The notes below the pieces were generated by a model that searched no databases, had not been told where the DNA came from, and saw only the letters and a program-made list of their open reading frames with translations. A program made the position numbers and the translations under genes. A stretch of 47,273 bases of DNA from Nanobdellota archaeon (GTDB lineage: Archaea > Nanobdellota > Nanobdellia > Pacearchaeales > GW2011-AR1), in assembly GCA_030648285.1 (NCBI GenBank), contig JAUSIC010000012.1:1-47273 (forward strand), written 5' to 3'. Every line of letters starts with the position of its first letter. The first letter of the stretch is position 1. Shown here piece by piece: positions 37,644 through 46,319 of this stretch.

Positions 37644-37997
37644 ATGAAACTTATAGGATTTGAAAGAAACGAAGAAATTGAAGATCCAATTAGAAGTGCA
37701 GTTGACAAAGGACTTTATGTAGTTGTATATGCTAGAGGACAGAACAAAACATTCTCTGGATTAGCAAGAAGAATTTCTGGAGAACTTTTAATCCTAAGTC
37801 CTTTTCTAGGAACAGATTATGCCTCAGGAACTCCGAAGACAGCTCTTATTTCTGGAGACTGCCCAATCAGAATAGAAGATATCTCTGTTATAGAACCTAT
37901 AGACTTCACAAATTTTATGGCTTATTGCAATTATACTAATAAGATGAGAGAAGAATCTAATACAAAAACAGAACAGAAATCAAATAAGACAGAATAA
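37644..37997 (+). CDS. Hypothetical protein, 117 aa
   Basis: Begins MKLIGFERNEEIEDPIRSAVDKGLYVVVYARG and has a beta-rich pattern around GELLILSPFLGTDYASGTPKT, with a hydrophilic tail (EESNTKTEQKSNKTE) that overlaps the convergent presenilin-like gene by 41 bp. A TATA-like aatttataaat sits about 25 nt upstream, giving a leaderless message. Divergent with the TrmB-type regulator, so possibly under its control. No family recognised. Confidence 0.7.
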   Translation: MKLIGFERNEEIEDPIRSAVDKGLYVVVYARGQNKTFSGLARRISGELLILSPFLGTDYASGTPKTALISGDCPIRIEDISVIEPIDFTNFMAYCNYTNKMREESNTKTEQKSNKTE

Positions 37998-38931
37998 TTC
38001 CTATAAAAATTCCTCCTGTTATGAAAGGCATTGCAGGATAGAACTTCTTCTTTTGAGAAATAAGCAACAGGAAGCTAAGCCCTAATGCTGCTCCTCCTAT
38101 TGCAAATATTGCAGGCATAAATCCTCCTATAAAAGGAGGCAAGCCGAAAGGAAGATATTTTGCACCTGTCTTTAGAATAACTCCTGATGCTATTATAGGA
38201 AATATTATATCTCCTCCACCAAGAATTGCTATGTTCATTTTTATTTTTTTCTTTTTTTCTTTTTTCTTGAGTTTTCCTAAATTAAATCTTAACTTTCCTG
38301 AAGCATAAGGAATGAAAAATCCTGTAAAAATATTCAGTGTATTAATCTGATATTTTGCCATCTTCTGCATTATTCCTGATTGCCAAACAGCCCACATGTC
38401 GTAAATTGAAATCAATATCAATAAAACAATTATTGTCCAAAGATTCAATATAGGCACAAATACTGCTGAAATTCCAGGGTATACAAAGAGTTCTGTAAGA
38501 TTATGGATTAAAAAATTTCTCTTAAACATTTTAATCAGTGCCAAAGGAAAAGCAATAGCAACAGCAACAATAGCGCTATACTTGAATTGAGGAATAACTG
38601 CATAAAGAAAAATTCCTAATGCTAATGTTATCACAATCAAGAACCATATTTTCAATACAATCCCAAGATTGAATTTTGTCAATAAAAATAGCACTAATAC
38701 TGCAAACATAAATGCAATCAAAACTCCGTAAAAGAAAATCCTGTAATCTGATTCTTTTTCAATCTTAGGAGTTTCAAGTCCATAAGGAAGTTCAGGAGCA
38801 CTGACATTCTGTATCTGTCCTCCTTGAAGAACACGAACAGGAGAATAATGATTCACAACATACAAACCTATAAACTGCGTTACAACAAATAGAAAAATAA
38901 GAAAAATTGTAATTTTTACGTCGTGTTTCAC
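37957..38931 (-). CDS. Presenilin/signal-peptide-peptidase-like GxGD membrane protease
   Basis: The 324-aa polytopic protein has about nine hydrophobic segments. The two catalytic aspartates of A22-type proteases are visible: YD in SIYDMWAVWQSG and GGGD in NIAILGGGDIIFP. The C-terminal PAL-like motif appears as YPAMPFITGG. It would cleave transmembrane segments inside the bilayer. The GxGD fold is shared with archaeal prepilin/preflagellin peptidases, so a link to the pilus locus is possible, but the motif arrangement favours the presenilin type. Overlaps a convergent gene at its 3' end. Confidence 0.85.
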   Translation of the reverse strand: MKHDVKITIFLIFLFVVTQFIGLYVVNHYSPVRVLQGGQIQNVSAPELPYGLETPKIEKESDYRIFFYGVLIAFMFAVLVLFLLTKFNLGIVLKIWFLIVITLALGIFLYAVIPQFKYSAIVAVAIAFPLALIKMFKRNFLIHNLTELFVYPGISAVFVPILNLWTIIVLLILISIYDMWAVWQSGIMQKMAKYQINTLNIFTGFFIPYASGKLRFNLGKLKKKEKKKKIKMNIAILGGGDIIFPIIASGVILKTGAKYLPFGLPPFIGGFMPAIFAIGGAALGLSFLLLISQKKKFYPAMPFITGGIFIGIILSYLISVLFLY

Positions 38932-39017
38932 TTTGCTTGCCTCTTTTATTTAATGCAGTAATAAAAAGAAAAAGGAGTTTTTAAAGATGTTGGGAAAATT
39001 AAAAAATAAAAATTAAA

Positions 39018-40190
39018 TTAACAACCATAAGGTCTACAGCTTCCAGAACAACAATATTGGTTTTGCATAACTCCACCAATCTCTGCAAATGGACAAGATT
39101 GTCCTGAACATACATTATTTCCACAACTATCTGCATAATTATTTGAACCACAAGGTTGGCTTGATTGACTTGAACAAACACATGGGTTTGCTGATGTGTG
39201 ACAAGCTCCATTTGAACAAACTTCATTAGCACCACAGGTTTTTGTTCCTGAACCAGATTGTGTCCAAGTAGTTGTTCCATCAGAACATGATTGAGTGAAT
39301 GCATCACTTGGGCATTTTGATGAAGAAATTGGTGTGCATGTTGTTGTTCCTCCTCCTGTTCCACCGCAATTCCTTGTTCCGGGTCTTGTAGTACTATCTG
39401 AACATAGAGCATCACTTCCTCTACATATAGTTGTAACATCTTGGCATGCTACTCCTTGACCTGGACAATCTTGCCCACAATATTCTGCACAGTATTCTGT
39501 ATAGTAATCTTCTCCATATGAACAATCTTGTCCTCCACAGGAAGGAACAGGATTATTACAACTTCTACTAAAAGCCTTAAATCCTGTTTTATATCCACAA
39601 TCAGAAGCACCACAAGCTGCACAATCTCCTGAATAGAAAGTACTCCATCCTCCATTAGTAGGAGTGCAACCAGGAGCTGGTGTGCCTACTGTTCCGCTTC
39701 CTCCACCAAAGGTAATATCTCCAGTAATATCTGTTTGCCATTTGCATGTATTATCCCTAGCATCACAAACTTTTGCTTTATACCATATTTGATTAGCCTG
39801 GCAGTAATATTGTCTGTTGTCAGGATGATCTATAGAATTAATAGTGCAATCAACACAATTTCCAGGAGTTCCGCAACTCGTCTCTGTTTGAGTACATGGA
39901 CTAGTAGGAGAGGGACATGATGCAACACTGACTTTTCCTGGCAAATGAGTAGAAAAAGCAGTCCATTCTCCTGAGGATTTTGTTGGAATAAAATAATCAT
40001 TTGTATGTGAATTTGTTAATCTATAACATGCTCTACTAAAAGAAACAGCCATTGCTGTTCCATGATTTACTCTATATCCTTCGCTTTCACTAGCAGGATT
40101 TGTATTTGCATAAGTCATAGAAGAAGCAATAATTGTTAAAACAAGAATAAGTACAATAATCTTAAAAAATTTTGAGAACTTTGTTCCCAT
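39018..40190 (-). CDS. Secreted Cys-rich protein, 390 aa
   Basis: N-terminal signal peptide (KFFKIIVLILVLTIIASSMTYA), then a Cys-rich exterior with recurring short blocks (CGGQDCSYGEDYY, CGQDCPGQG, CSNGACH) suggestive of multiple disulfide-bonded modules. It begins 1 bp after the S74-adhesin gene, so the two are in one operon. No catalytic motif is seen. The overlapping minus-frame ORFs in the track are Gln/Val-rich shadows. Confidence 0.75.
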   Translation of the reverse strand: MGTKFSKFFKIIVLILVLTIIASSMTYANTNPASESEGYRVNHGTAMAVSFSRACYRLTNSHTNDYFIPTKSSGEWTAFSTHLPGKVSVASCPSPTSPCTQTETSCGTPGNCVDCTINSIDHPDNRQYYCQANQIWYKAKVCDARDNTCKWQTDITGDITFGGGSGTVGTPAPGCTPTNGGWSTFYSGDCAACGASDCGYKTGFKAFSRSCNNPVPSCGGQDCSYGEDYYTEYCAEYCGQDCPGQGVACQDVTTICRGSDALCSDSTTRPGTRNCGGTGGGTTTCTPISSSKCPSDAFTQSCSDGTTTWTQSGSGTKTCGANEVCSNGACHTSANPCVCSSQSSQPCGSNNYADSCGNNVCSGQSCPFAEIGGVMQNQYCCSGSCRPYGC

Positions 40191-40191
40191 T

Positions 40192-41001
40192 TTAATTCTC
40201 CTTCATTTCTTGAAGTTGAGATTTTAACTTGTCAATCTGTTTTTGCTGTTCTTTTATTGCTTCAACTAAAACTGCAACAATATTTCCGTATGCAACTCCT
40301 TTATGTCCTTCTGTTCCTGAAACTAATTCAGGAAGAACTTTTTCAACATCCTGTGCAATAAATCCAATATTTCTCTCTCCTGAAGCTTTCCAGTCAAAAG
40401 AAACTCCTTGCAATTGCATTACTTTTGACAATGAATTCTGAAGTGGCTGAATTTTTGTTTTTAGATTTCTGTCTGAATTATAAATGAATTCGCCTGCTGT
40501 TATGGAACCTGTACCAGTAATAGTATTTGCTCTAAAATTAATAGTATCTCCCGAGGTAGACCCTAAATAAATGTTATCTGAATATATCCATGAAGTCGGA
40601 GTTTGAGGAACATAGATTCCAGAAGGAAAGTAAGCTGCGGTTCCTGTTCCATCTTTACTACCAGAAGAGATATAACCTCCCGCACCATCTTTAGAATTTA
40701 CATCAACTCTTCCTAAATTATAAGAAATATCATTCCCTAATGTTACCCATTGTCCTCCACCGCCTGCTGTACAAGCCCAATTTGTACCATCAAAGGACAA
40801 ATAATTATTAGGAGCAGCACAAGGAGTTGGAGGGTCAATTGAAGAGATTAAATGCCCTGGATTTTGACTTGGTGTTCCAGCTGGATTTCCTCCTGGAGTC
40901 AGAGCGTAAACTCCAACTGTGAGAACAGCAATAATTCCAAAAGCAATTAAAGAATATAATAATCTATTTGAGAAAAATCTGTGTCCCTCTTTTTTATTCA
41001 T
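40192..41001 (-). CDS. Surface protein with C-terminal S74 intramolecular chaperone domain
   Basis: The 269-aa protein has an N-terminal membrane anchor (LLYSLIAFGIIAVLTVGVYAL), a Gly/Ser/Thr-rich beta-helical stalk (NIYLGSTSGDTINFRANTITGTG), and a C-terminal peptidase S74-type domain. NSDRNLKTKI carries the Ser-Lys autoprocessing site, followed by GFIAQDVEKVLPELV and a terminal coiled coil (VLVEAIKEQQKQIDKLK). In phage tail spikes this domain trimerises the fibre, then cuts itself off. A trimeric surface fibre is inferred. Confidence 0.85.
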   Translation of the reverse strand: MNKKEGHRFFSNRLLYSLIAFGIIAVLTVGVYALTPGGNPAGTPSQNPGHLISSIDPPTPCAAPNNYLSFDGTNWACTAGGGGQWVTLGNDISYNLGRVDVNSKDGAGGYISSGSKDGTGTAAYFPSGIYVPQTPTSWIYSDNIYLGSTSGDTINFRANTITGTGSITAGEFIYNSDRNLKTKIQPLQNSLSKVMQLQGVSFDWKASGERNIGFIAQDVEKVLPELVSGTEGHKGVAYGNIVAVLVEAIKEQQKQIDKLKSQLQEMKEN

Positions 41002-41132
41002 AGATAAAATAAGGAGTTAGGCTTTTTAAATATTTTTGTTTTATTTTTGAAGAAGAAATACTTGCTCGTAAATTGTTCGGAACCTCACCCACAGGGGATT
41101 ATACTGCAGATTCGTGAAATTCCTCATCACAA

Positions 41133-41255
41133 AAATTAATAATGAATTAATTTGAAACATCGTTATAACCTAAAGAAATTTATCCCTTTTTTGATAATTT
41201 TAAATTGAAATTTGAGTATTCAATTAACTATAAATTAATTTTCGAACGAAGTGAG
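41133..41255. repeat. Dispersed intergenic repeat, copies H (two partial units)
   Basis: The 307-bp gap 41002-41308 holds two partial units. One (reverse orientation) reads aattaataatgaattaa...gaaacatcgtt at 41140-41170. The other (forward) reads aaattgaaatttgagtattcaattaac and ends attttcgaacgaagtgaga at 41235-41254. Nothing else is recognised there apart from an AT-rich promoter region. Confidence 0.5.
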
Positions 41256-41308
41256 AAGTACTAAAAGTTAGGAATAATATTAAAATTAATTTTTGTTAAA
41301 AGAAAAAA

Positions 41309-42151
41309 TTATGTACATGTTGTCGAAGTGCCCAAAAATCCCGAATAAGTGATTCCATTACAACAATCATAACAACTTGGACTTCCAATTGGATAAAAAC
41401 ATCTGCTTCCAGATGCACCACAAGGAAGACATGCACCATTTGCACATCCATTAGGACATGGGGCACTATTTGGCAGATTCCATCGGACATCTCTTGTTAC
41501 ACAACTACCAACACCATTCCGGGGAACCTCACATTTAGAATAAAACCCTCTTAAACCATTTCCGAGACAAGCTAAACTTGTAGGAGCTACATTATTACAA
41601 TTAGAACATGACATATCTCCACAACTTGCATCTGTATTTGTACAAATTGGGCAATGTGCTGTTCCTCCTACTGTATTACAATTGCCTCCACAGGATTGCA
41701 CTTCACGATTTCGAGTTTCTGGTACACATGCTCCATTGTCACATTTAAAATAATTTCCTCTTAAATCATTATCAAGAGGACTGCAATATAAATTAATTGC
41801 GGGCAAAGCAGCACAATTAGTACAGTATGTATCTCCACAGCTTGTATCTGTATTATCGCATTTCATACAATGTGCTCCTCCCACAGGGTTACAGCCCTTA
41901 CTACCACAATCCTCAACGAGAACATCAAGACCTGTATTTACTTCACATCCAGTTACACCACAATGATGCCCTTTTCCATAAACATCATTAGCAAAACAAT
42001 CCAAGCTCTCTTTTGGGAGAGCAGCACAATCCTGCACCATTTCTACTTTTGCAGAAACATTTGGTACAATAGATAATATCAATGAACTTAGTAAAATAAC
42101 AGCTAATATTATTTTTAATAGAAATAACTTTTTCGCCTCTCTTTTATTCAT
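41309..42151 (-). CDS. Secreted Cys-rich protein with internal repeats, 280 aa
   Basis: After a signal peptide (LLKIILAVILLSSLILSIVPNVSA) the mature protein has three tandem units of about 60-65 residues. Each carries a core like NTDTSCGDTYCTNCAALPA or NTDASCGDMSCSNCNNVAP and a YFKCDNGACVP-type end, with regularly spaced cysteines. Probably an extracellular disulfide-bonded repeat protein. No catalytic residues are identified. The expanded array looks like recent duplication. Confidence 0.75.
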   Translation of the reverse strand: MNKREAKKLFLLKIILAVILLSSLILSIVPNVSAKVEMVQDCAALPKESLDCFANDVYGKGHHCGVTGCEVNTGLDVLVEDCGSKGCNPVGGAHCMKCDNTDTSCGDTYCTNCAALPAINLYCSPLDNDLRGNYFKCDNGACVPETRNREVQSCGGNCNTVGGTAHCPICTNTDASCGDMSCSNCNNVAPTSLACLGNGLRGFYSKCEVPRNGVGSCVTRDVRWNLPNSAPCPNGCANGACLPCGASGSRCFYPIGSPSCYDCCNGITYSGFLGTSTTCT

Positions 42152-42223
42152 AAATAAAACAAGGAGTTGGGATTTTTAAACATTTTTGTTTTATTGGGAG
42201 AGGAAAATTTGGAAGAAAAAATA

Positions 42224-42340
42224 ATTAATAGAATAATTGAAATAGCCTCGTGCCACTCGGCACTCGGAATTGATAAATAGTTAATTTAGAAACGACGATG
42301 TTTAAATTGAACATGAGTATCTAATTAATTATAAAAATTA
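42224..42340 (+). repeat. Dispersed intergenic repeat, copy I (mosaic)
   Basis: Begins like the forward form (attaatagaataattgaa), contains a GTGCC-ACTCG-GCAC hairpin, then switches to reverse-type sequence (gaaacgacgatgtttaaattgaac) and ends agtatctaattaattat. It lies just past the aCPSF1 stop codon. Confidence 0.5.
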
Positions 42341-44227
42341 TCATCGAAGACGAACAGTCTCCAAAGTTCTTGGAACATTTGTTTCAACGTGATTCAACTT
42401 GTACAATGCTGCTGCTAAATCCAAGGACTTTGAAACTTCCCCGTGATTTATCAAAATTCTTTTTGGTTTAGGACGAACATTATTGAAGAAAGAAATCAAT
42501 TCATTTCTTCCTGCATGTGCTGACAATCCTTCAAGTGTTTCAACCTGAAAATTAATTTTTATTGTTTCTTCTTTTCCGTCAACCATCATTCTTGTTTCTT
42601 TTGCTCCTTCCTGCACAATTCTTCCTAAACTTCCTTGTCCCTGATAACAGACAAAAATTATTATATTATTTTTATTGCCTGCAAACTCTCTGAAATATTC
42701 AACAGATGCTCCTCCAACAAGCATACCTGATGTTGCAAGAACAATGCAAGGACCTCCTTCAATCACATTTCTTCTTTCCTGAGGTGAAGCAACTCTTGCG
42801 AAAATATCTGAAACAAAAGGATTCTTGTCTTGAAAAACATCTATCCTGACTTTATTGCTCAGAAAATCAGGATAAGCAGTATGAATTGCATTGATATCCC
42901 AAATCATTCCATCTATAAAAATAGGAACTTGCTTTAACTTTCCTGTTTTCATTGCATCTTCTAAAATCAGCATTGTTTCCTGTGCTCTTCCTAACCCTAA
43001 TTCAGGAATAAGGACTTTTCCTCCCCTGTCAATTGCTTTGTTGACTAAATCGAGAAATTTTTCCTCACATTCTATTCTTGGAGGAAATATATCATTCTTT
43101 GAACCATATGTTGATTCTGTGATTATTGTTTCTGCTCTTGGAAATGAAGCAATAGCAGGGTCTAACAATCTTGAACGTGCGTACTTGAAATCTCCTGCAT
43201 AAACCAGATTGTGCAATCCATTTCCAATATTGAGATGAACTAAACTTCCTCCCAATACATGCCCTGAATTATAAAATGTCAGTCTTACATCAGGAGCAAT
43301 GTCTGTGACTTCGTTGTAATTCAGACAAATACTGTGCTTTACCATTTCCTTGATGTCTGTTGAAGAAAATAAGGGTGTTGCTGCCTGCTTGTATGCTACT
43401 CCGATAAAATCCAAAGCCAGCAATGCTGCAATATCCCTCGTAGGAGGAGTCATGTAAACAGGACCTTTGTAACCCATCTTATACAAATAAGGAAGCAAAC
43501 CTACATGGTCAAGATGTGCATGTCCAATTATTACTGCATCTAATCTGTTTATATCAAATTCAGGAATATCAAAATAGGGGAATTTATCACTTCCTTGAGA
43601 AGCAACATCAATTCCGCAATCTAAAAGGATTCTTGATTTTGGTGTTTGAAGCAAGAAAGAACTTCTTCCAACTTGTCTTCCTCCTCCTAAAACAGTCAGT
43701 CTAACCCATTCCTCAACTTTTTCAGGATTCCATTCTTCATAGATTTTTTTTCCTACTGAATTAAGAAATTTTCTTCTGTAATTAGTATTATCATAAAGAA
43801 CAGCGCGAATATTTTCTGTAATCTGGCTTTTTATTGCAGGGCTTCTCTGAACCTGAGGAGTCCATAGAGTTGTTCTCCTGATTTCTTCAAGAATACTTCC
43901 TTGCTTTCCAATAACCATTCCTGGTTTTTTTGCTTCAATTACAACAATGCTTCTTTGAACATCAAAAATTATATTTGTAATTTCTGCTTCTTTTGGAATA
44001 ATTTCTCTTATTTCTGCTTCTACTTTGTCCTTGTCATGAAGAATTTCAATATCTGAACGAAGTTCTATTCTTTTTCTTATTTGTTCCACTATTGATTTGA
44101 TTTTTCCTTCTCCATTTTTGAAAAACTCCTCATTCTTAGTATAGAGAACAATATTTGCTCCTTCAAAATTTGCTTCGGAAATTTTGCCTTCAAGCTGAGA
44201 AGTAATACTTTTTAAGATATCTGTCAT
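42341..44227 (-). CDS. aCPSF1 (KH-domain beta-CASP ribonuclease, transcription termination factor)
   Basis: Archaeal CPSF73 homologue that cleaves transcript 3' ends and mediates transcription termination. The 628-aa protein has two N-terminal KH-like domains (GxxG in MVIGKQG, 104-110) and a metallo-beta-lactamase domain with HAHLDH at 236-241. A beta-CASP domain (ATSGMLVGGASVEYF) and a C-terminal metal-binding His motif (LINHGEVSKS) follow. Length matches the family. It starts 15 bp downstream of psmB, a conserved archaeal pairing, so co-transcription is likely. Confidence 0.96.
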   Translation of the reverse strand: MTDILKSITSQLEGKISEANFEGANIVLYTKNEEFFKNGEGKIKSIVEQIRKRIELRSDIEILHDKDKVEAEIREIIPKEAEITNIIFDVQRSIVVIEAKKPGMVIGKQGSILEEIRRTTLWTPQVQRSPAIKSQITENIRAVLYDNTNYRRKFLNSVGKKIYEEWNPEKVEEWVRLTVLGGGRQVGRSSFLLQTPKSRILLDCGIDVASQGSDKFPYFDIPEFDINRLDAVIIGHAHLDHVGLLPYLYKMGYKGPVYMTPPTRDIAALLALDFIGVAYKQAATPLFSSTDIKEMVKHSICLNYNEVTDIAPDVRLTFYNSGHVLGGSLVHLNIGNGLHNLVYAGDFKYARSRLLDPAIASFPRAETIITESTYGSKNDIFPPRIECEEKFLDLVNKAIDRGGKVLIPELGLGRAQETMLILEDAMKTGKLKQVPIFIDGMIWDINAIHTAYPDFLSNKVRIDVFQDKNPFVSDIFARVASPQERRNVIEGGPCIVLATSGMLVGGASVEYFREFAGNKNNIIIFVCYQGQGSLGRIVQEGAKETRMMVDGKEETIKINFQVETLEGLSAHAGRNELISFFNNVRPKPKRILINHGEVSKSLDLAAALYKLNHVETNVPRTLETVRLR

Positions 44228-44242
44228 GTTTATTAAATAAAA

Positions 44243-44911
44243 TTATTGATCTTTGTATTCTGGAACAATTTCTTGTTCTACAACTTTTTTTATTCCCTCT
44301 TTTGTTATAGTGAATATATCAATACCAAAACCGCTTCCTAAATCTCTTTGAGTTGAGGATTTTATTGCTTCTTTTGCCAATTCAATTCCTTCTTTTATTG
44401 TTAAATCTTTCTTGTATTGTCTTTCTAACAAACCCAAAACATAAGGCATACCTGAACCAAAGTTAGCATCATAATTTTCAACAAGGATAACTCCTCCTGC
44501 AGGTTCTATTGAATATAATTCAACTGTTCCGTCTTCATTAAAACCTCCAAGCAAAAATCCTGCCTGTTGTGGAATCATTGAAGGTTGTCTAATTCCATTG
44601 TAACTCATAGCAGCCAAAAGACTTGCTGCTTGTCTTACAGAAGGACGTGTTTTTGAACGAAGCTCTTTTAATTTTAATTCTGCTGCGAGGAATTTTGGAA
44701 CTCTTCTTATATCTGCAACTATTCCTGTTCCTCCAATCAATAAATAATCATTAACAAGAAAAACTTTTCTCTCTGTCTTAGACATAACAATATTTCCAGC
44801 TGTAACTTGCCTGTCTGCAGCCATCACAACTCCGTCTTTGCAAACTATTCCAAGTATAGTTGTACCTGTTTTCAGTATTGAGTTCTTTAATTCAGCATCC
44901 ATTATATTCAT
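44243..44911 (-). CDS. psmB: Proteasome subunit beta
   Basis: Catalytic subunit of the 20S proteasome. The short propeptide ends at TG and the mature protein begins TTILGIV; counting from that Thr, the catalytic Asp17 (AADR) and Lys33 (ERKV) are exactly in place. GSGMPYVLGLLE and GSGFGIDI follow as in the family. The ATG at 44911 or at 44902 (M4) could be the start. A TATA-like gtttataaat is at about 44954-44964. Upstream of aCPSF1 in the same unit. Confidence 0.97.
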   Translation of the reverse strand: MNIMDAELKNSILKTGTTILGIVCKDGVVMAADRQVTAGNIVMSKTERKVFLVNDYLLIGGTGIVADIRRVPKFLAAELKLKELRSKTRPSVRQAASLLAAMSYNGIRQPSMIPQQAGFLLGGFNEDGTVELYSIEPAGGVILVENYDANFGSGMPYVLGLLERQYKKDLTIKEGIELAKEAIKSSTQRDLGSGFGIDIFTITKEGIKKVVEQEIVPEYKDQ

Positions 44912-44953
44912 AGAATAACTCTTTAGAATTTATAATAATGCCAATAGATAGGG

Positions 44954-44964
44954 GTTTATAAATT
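44954..44964 (-). promoter_or_regulatory. psmB-aCPSF1 TATA box
   Basis: The motif gtttataaatt (reverse-strand aatttataaac) lies about 45 nt upstream of the first ATG, giving a leader of about 15-20 nt. Confidence 0.45.
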
Positions 44965-45024
44965 TTTGGATTTTGTCGGCTTTGTGTATAAAGTCTGAAT
45001 AAAGGCTTACTTTTTACACAAAAA

Positions 45025-45510
45025 TTAGTTCTCTTTCTGTTTGATAGAAGCCATTTTTGTAAGAAATTCTTTTAATTTATTATACAATTCTAAATGTTGC
45101 TTGTTCAACTCTCCCCAATAAGGTTCTGAAGATTCTAATCTTGTTATTCCTTTCAAATCTTTGGGATATAAGTTATGAGCAAAAATATCCCTTATCTTAT
45201 AAAATTTTATCAAATCCCCCTTAAAATCTCCTTCTGGTCTTAACTCTTCTTTATTCTGTTTGTTAATTTCTTTAATAATTTCAAATAATAAATCTGCTCT
45301 TGAACTTGCACCAAAATTTACTAAAAAGAATTCATTAAATCTAAAAATTCTATTCATATTTAGAGGTTTACAGTTATCTTTTTCATCTCCAAATTTTAAG
45401 TCCAATCCAAAAGATTCTCTTATTATTTTATTAGAAATATTATCTATCTCAATAGTTCTCATAATAATTTCATGTAACAATTCTTTTGGTAATTCAAATG
45501 GGTTGGTCAT
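45025..45510 (-). CDS. HEPN-like domain protein
   Basis: The 161-aa all-helical protein contains KFYKIRDIFAHNLYP, with the R-X4-H signature (R-DIFA-H) of HEPN nucleases and toxin-like RNases. The N-terminal part (LLHEIIMRTIEIDNISNKII...) would form the first helical pair. It is the last gene of the run HsdS - micro-ORF - HEPN/Zn-ribbon - HEPN, spaced 14 bp after the previous gene. A cytoplasmic RNA-processing or toxin role is inferred; no antitoxin (MNT) partner is visible within the window. Confidence 0.75.
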   Translation of the reverse strand: MTNPFELPKELLHEIIMRTIEIDNISNKIIRESFGLDLKFGDEKDNCKPLNMNRIFRFNEFFLVNFGASSRADLLFEIIKEINKQNKEELRPEGDFKGDLIKFYKIRDIFAHNLYPKDLKGITRLESSEPYWGELNKQHLELYNKLKEFLTKMASIKQKEN

Positions 45511-45524
45511 TTTTTACAAAGAAT

Positions 45525-46238
45525 TTATTGAGTTATTCTATCAAAAGTAGCCATGATATTTGCTATATCTGTTGATGAAAGATTTAATGGGCTTAATTTC
45601 ATTTGAAGTTCTCTACCCCTTCTTGCAATTTGCCTAATTGTTTCTAAGTCCTTTGGCTTTGTCATTAATTCATGAATAACTTTATTCCTTTTTTCATTGA
45701 ATTCTAAAAGAGATTTATAAGTGGGGTTATCGATAATTCCCAATAAATAACTTATAGTAGTATAATCTCTTAAATATTGGGGGTTAAATTTCTTCTTTAG
45801 CAATTCCAATCTCTCTTTATCATTATTTGTCAAGTCTTCAATTTTCTTCTTAAGATATGCTTCAATAGTATTATGTATAAGGGAAATAGCCTCAATGAAG
45901 CATTTACTTCTTAGAGCATGTTCTATAACATTTTCAAAACTATTTGGGTCAACCCTTGTTATTTTTACAAGTTCATCTATTTCTTGGTCTTTCCATGCAA
46001 GTTCTCTTTCTTCTTTCTCATAGACAGATTCTACATCAAACAATCCATATTCCCCACATTCAGAACATCCAAAGGGTCTGTTAAATCCAGCATCATAATC
46101 TGCCTGTTGACCTTCAGTCATTCCAGAATAATCCTGTTCTTGCTCTTTCATTATCCCACCACATTTAGGACATTTTCTTGTTTCAAGAGGTTCATCAAAA
46201 TATCCCTGTTTCTCCAATACCCTTTTTGTTAAACTCAT
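45525..46238 (-). CDS. Zn-ribbon plus HEPN domain protein
   Basis: ATG 46238 is preferred over the track start (a TTG at 46259) because gaggaaaa precedes it and the product begins MSLTKRVLEKQGYF. The N-terminal zinc ribbon has CPKCGG and CSECGEYG. The C-terminal helical domain has EFNEKRNKVIHELMTKPKD, with the R-N-X3-H HEPN active-site motif. It lies downstream of a type I specificity subunit, with a 27-aa ORF overlapping its start by ATGA. The zinc ribbon may bind nucleic acid, delivering the HEPN RNase to a target. Confidence 0.8.
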   Translation of the reverse strand: MSLTKRVLEKQGYFDEPLETRKCPKCGGIMKEQEQDYSGMTEGQQADYDAGFNRPFGCSECGEYGLFDVESVYEKEERELAWKDQEIDELVKITRVDPNSFENVIEHALRSKCFIEAISLIHNTIEAYLKKKIEDLTNNDKERLELLKKKFNPQYLRDYTTISYLLGIIDNPTYKSLLEFNEKRNKVIHELMTKPKDLETIRQIARRGRELQMKLSPLNLSSTDIANIMATFDRITQ

Positions 46239-46318
46239 TTTTCCTCGCACCACCCACAAGTTTTCTTAGGACATTCATGCATTAAAGAAAGTGATGAAGG
46301 GGAAAGTTTGAAGGTCAT
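46235..46318 (-). CDS. 27-aa micro-ORF before the HEPN gene
   Basis: Encodes MTFKLSPSSLSLMHECPKKT then CGWCEEK. It starts just past the hsdS stop and its TGA overlaps the start of the HEPN gene (ATGA). The opening LSPSSL...ECP resembles the N-terminus of PD-(D/E)XK (RecB/Cas4-like) nucleases, but nothing of that domain follows. It may be a remnant, a coupling leader, or a small Cys-rich peptide (C-X4-C-X2-C). Confidence 0.5.
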   Translation of the reverse strand: MTFKLSPSSLSLMHECPKKTCGWCEEK

Positions 46319-46319
46319 T

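Noticed and set aside
38999-39439. Gln/Val-rich ORF of 146 aa on the minus strand
   Set aside because: Overlaps the Cys-rich 390-aa gene in another frame; low-complexity composition (VQ, QE repeats) is typical of a shadow frame of Cys/Gly codons.
41296-41490. Short minus-strand ORF overlapping the 280-aa Cys-rich gene
   Set aside because: Shadow frame; no start signal.
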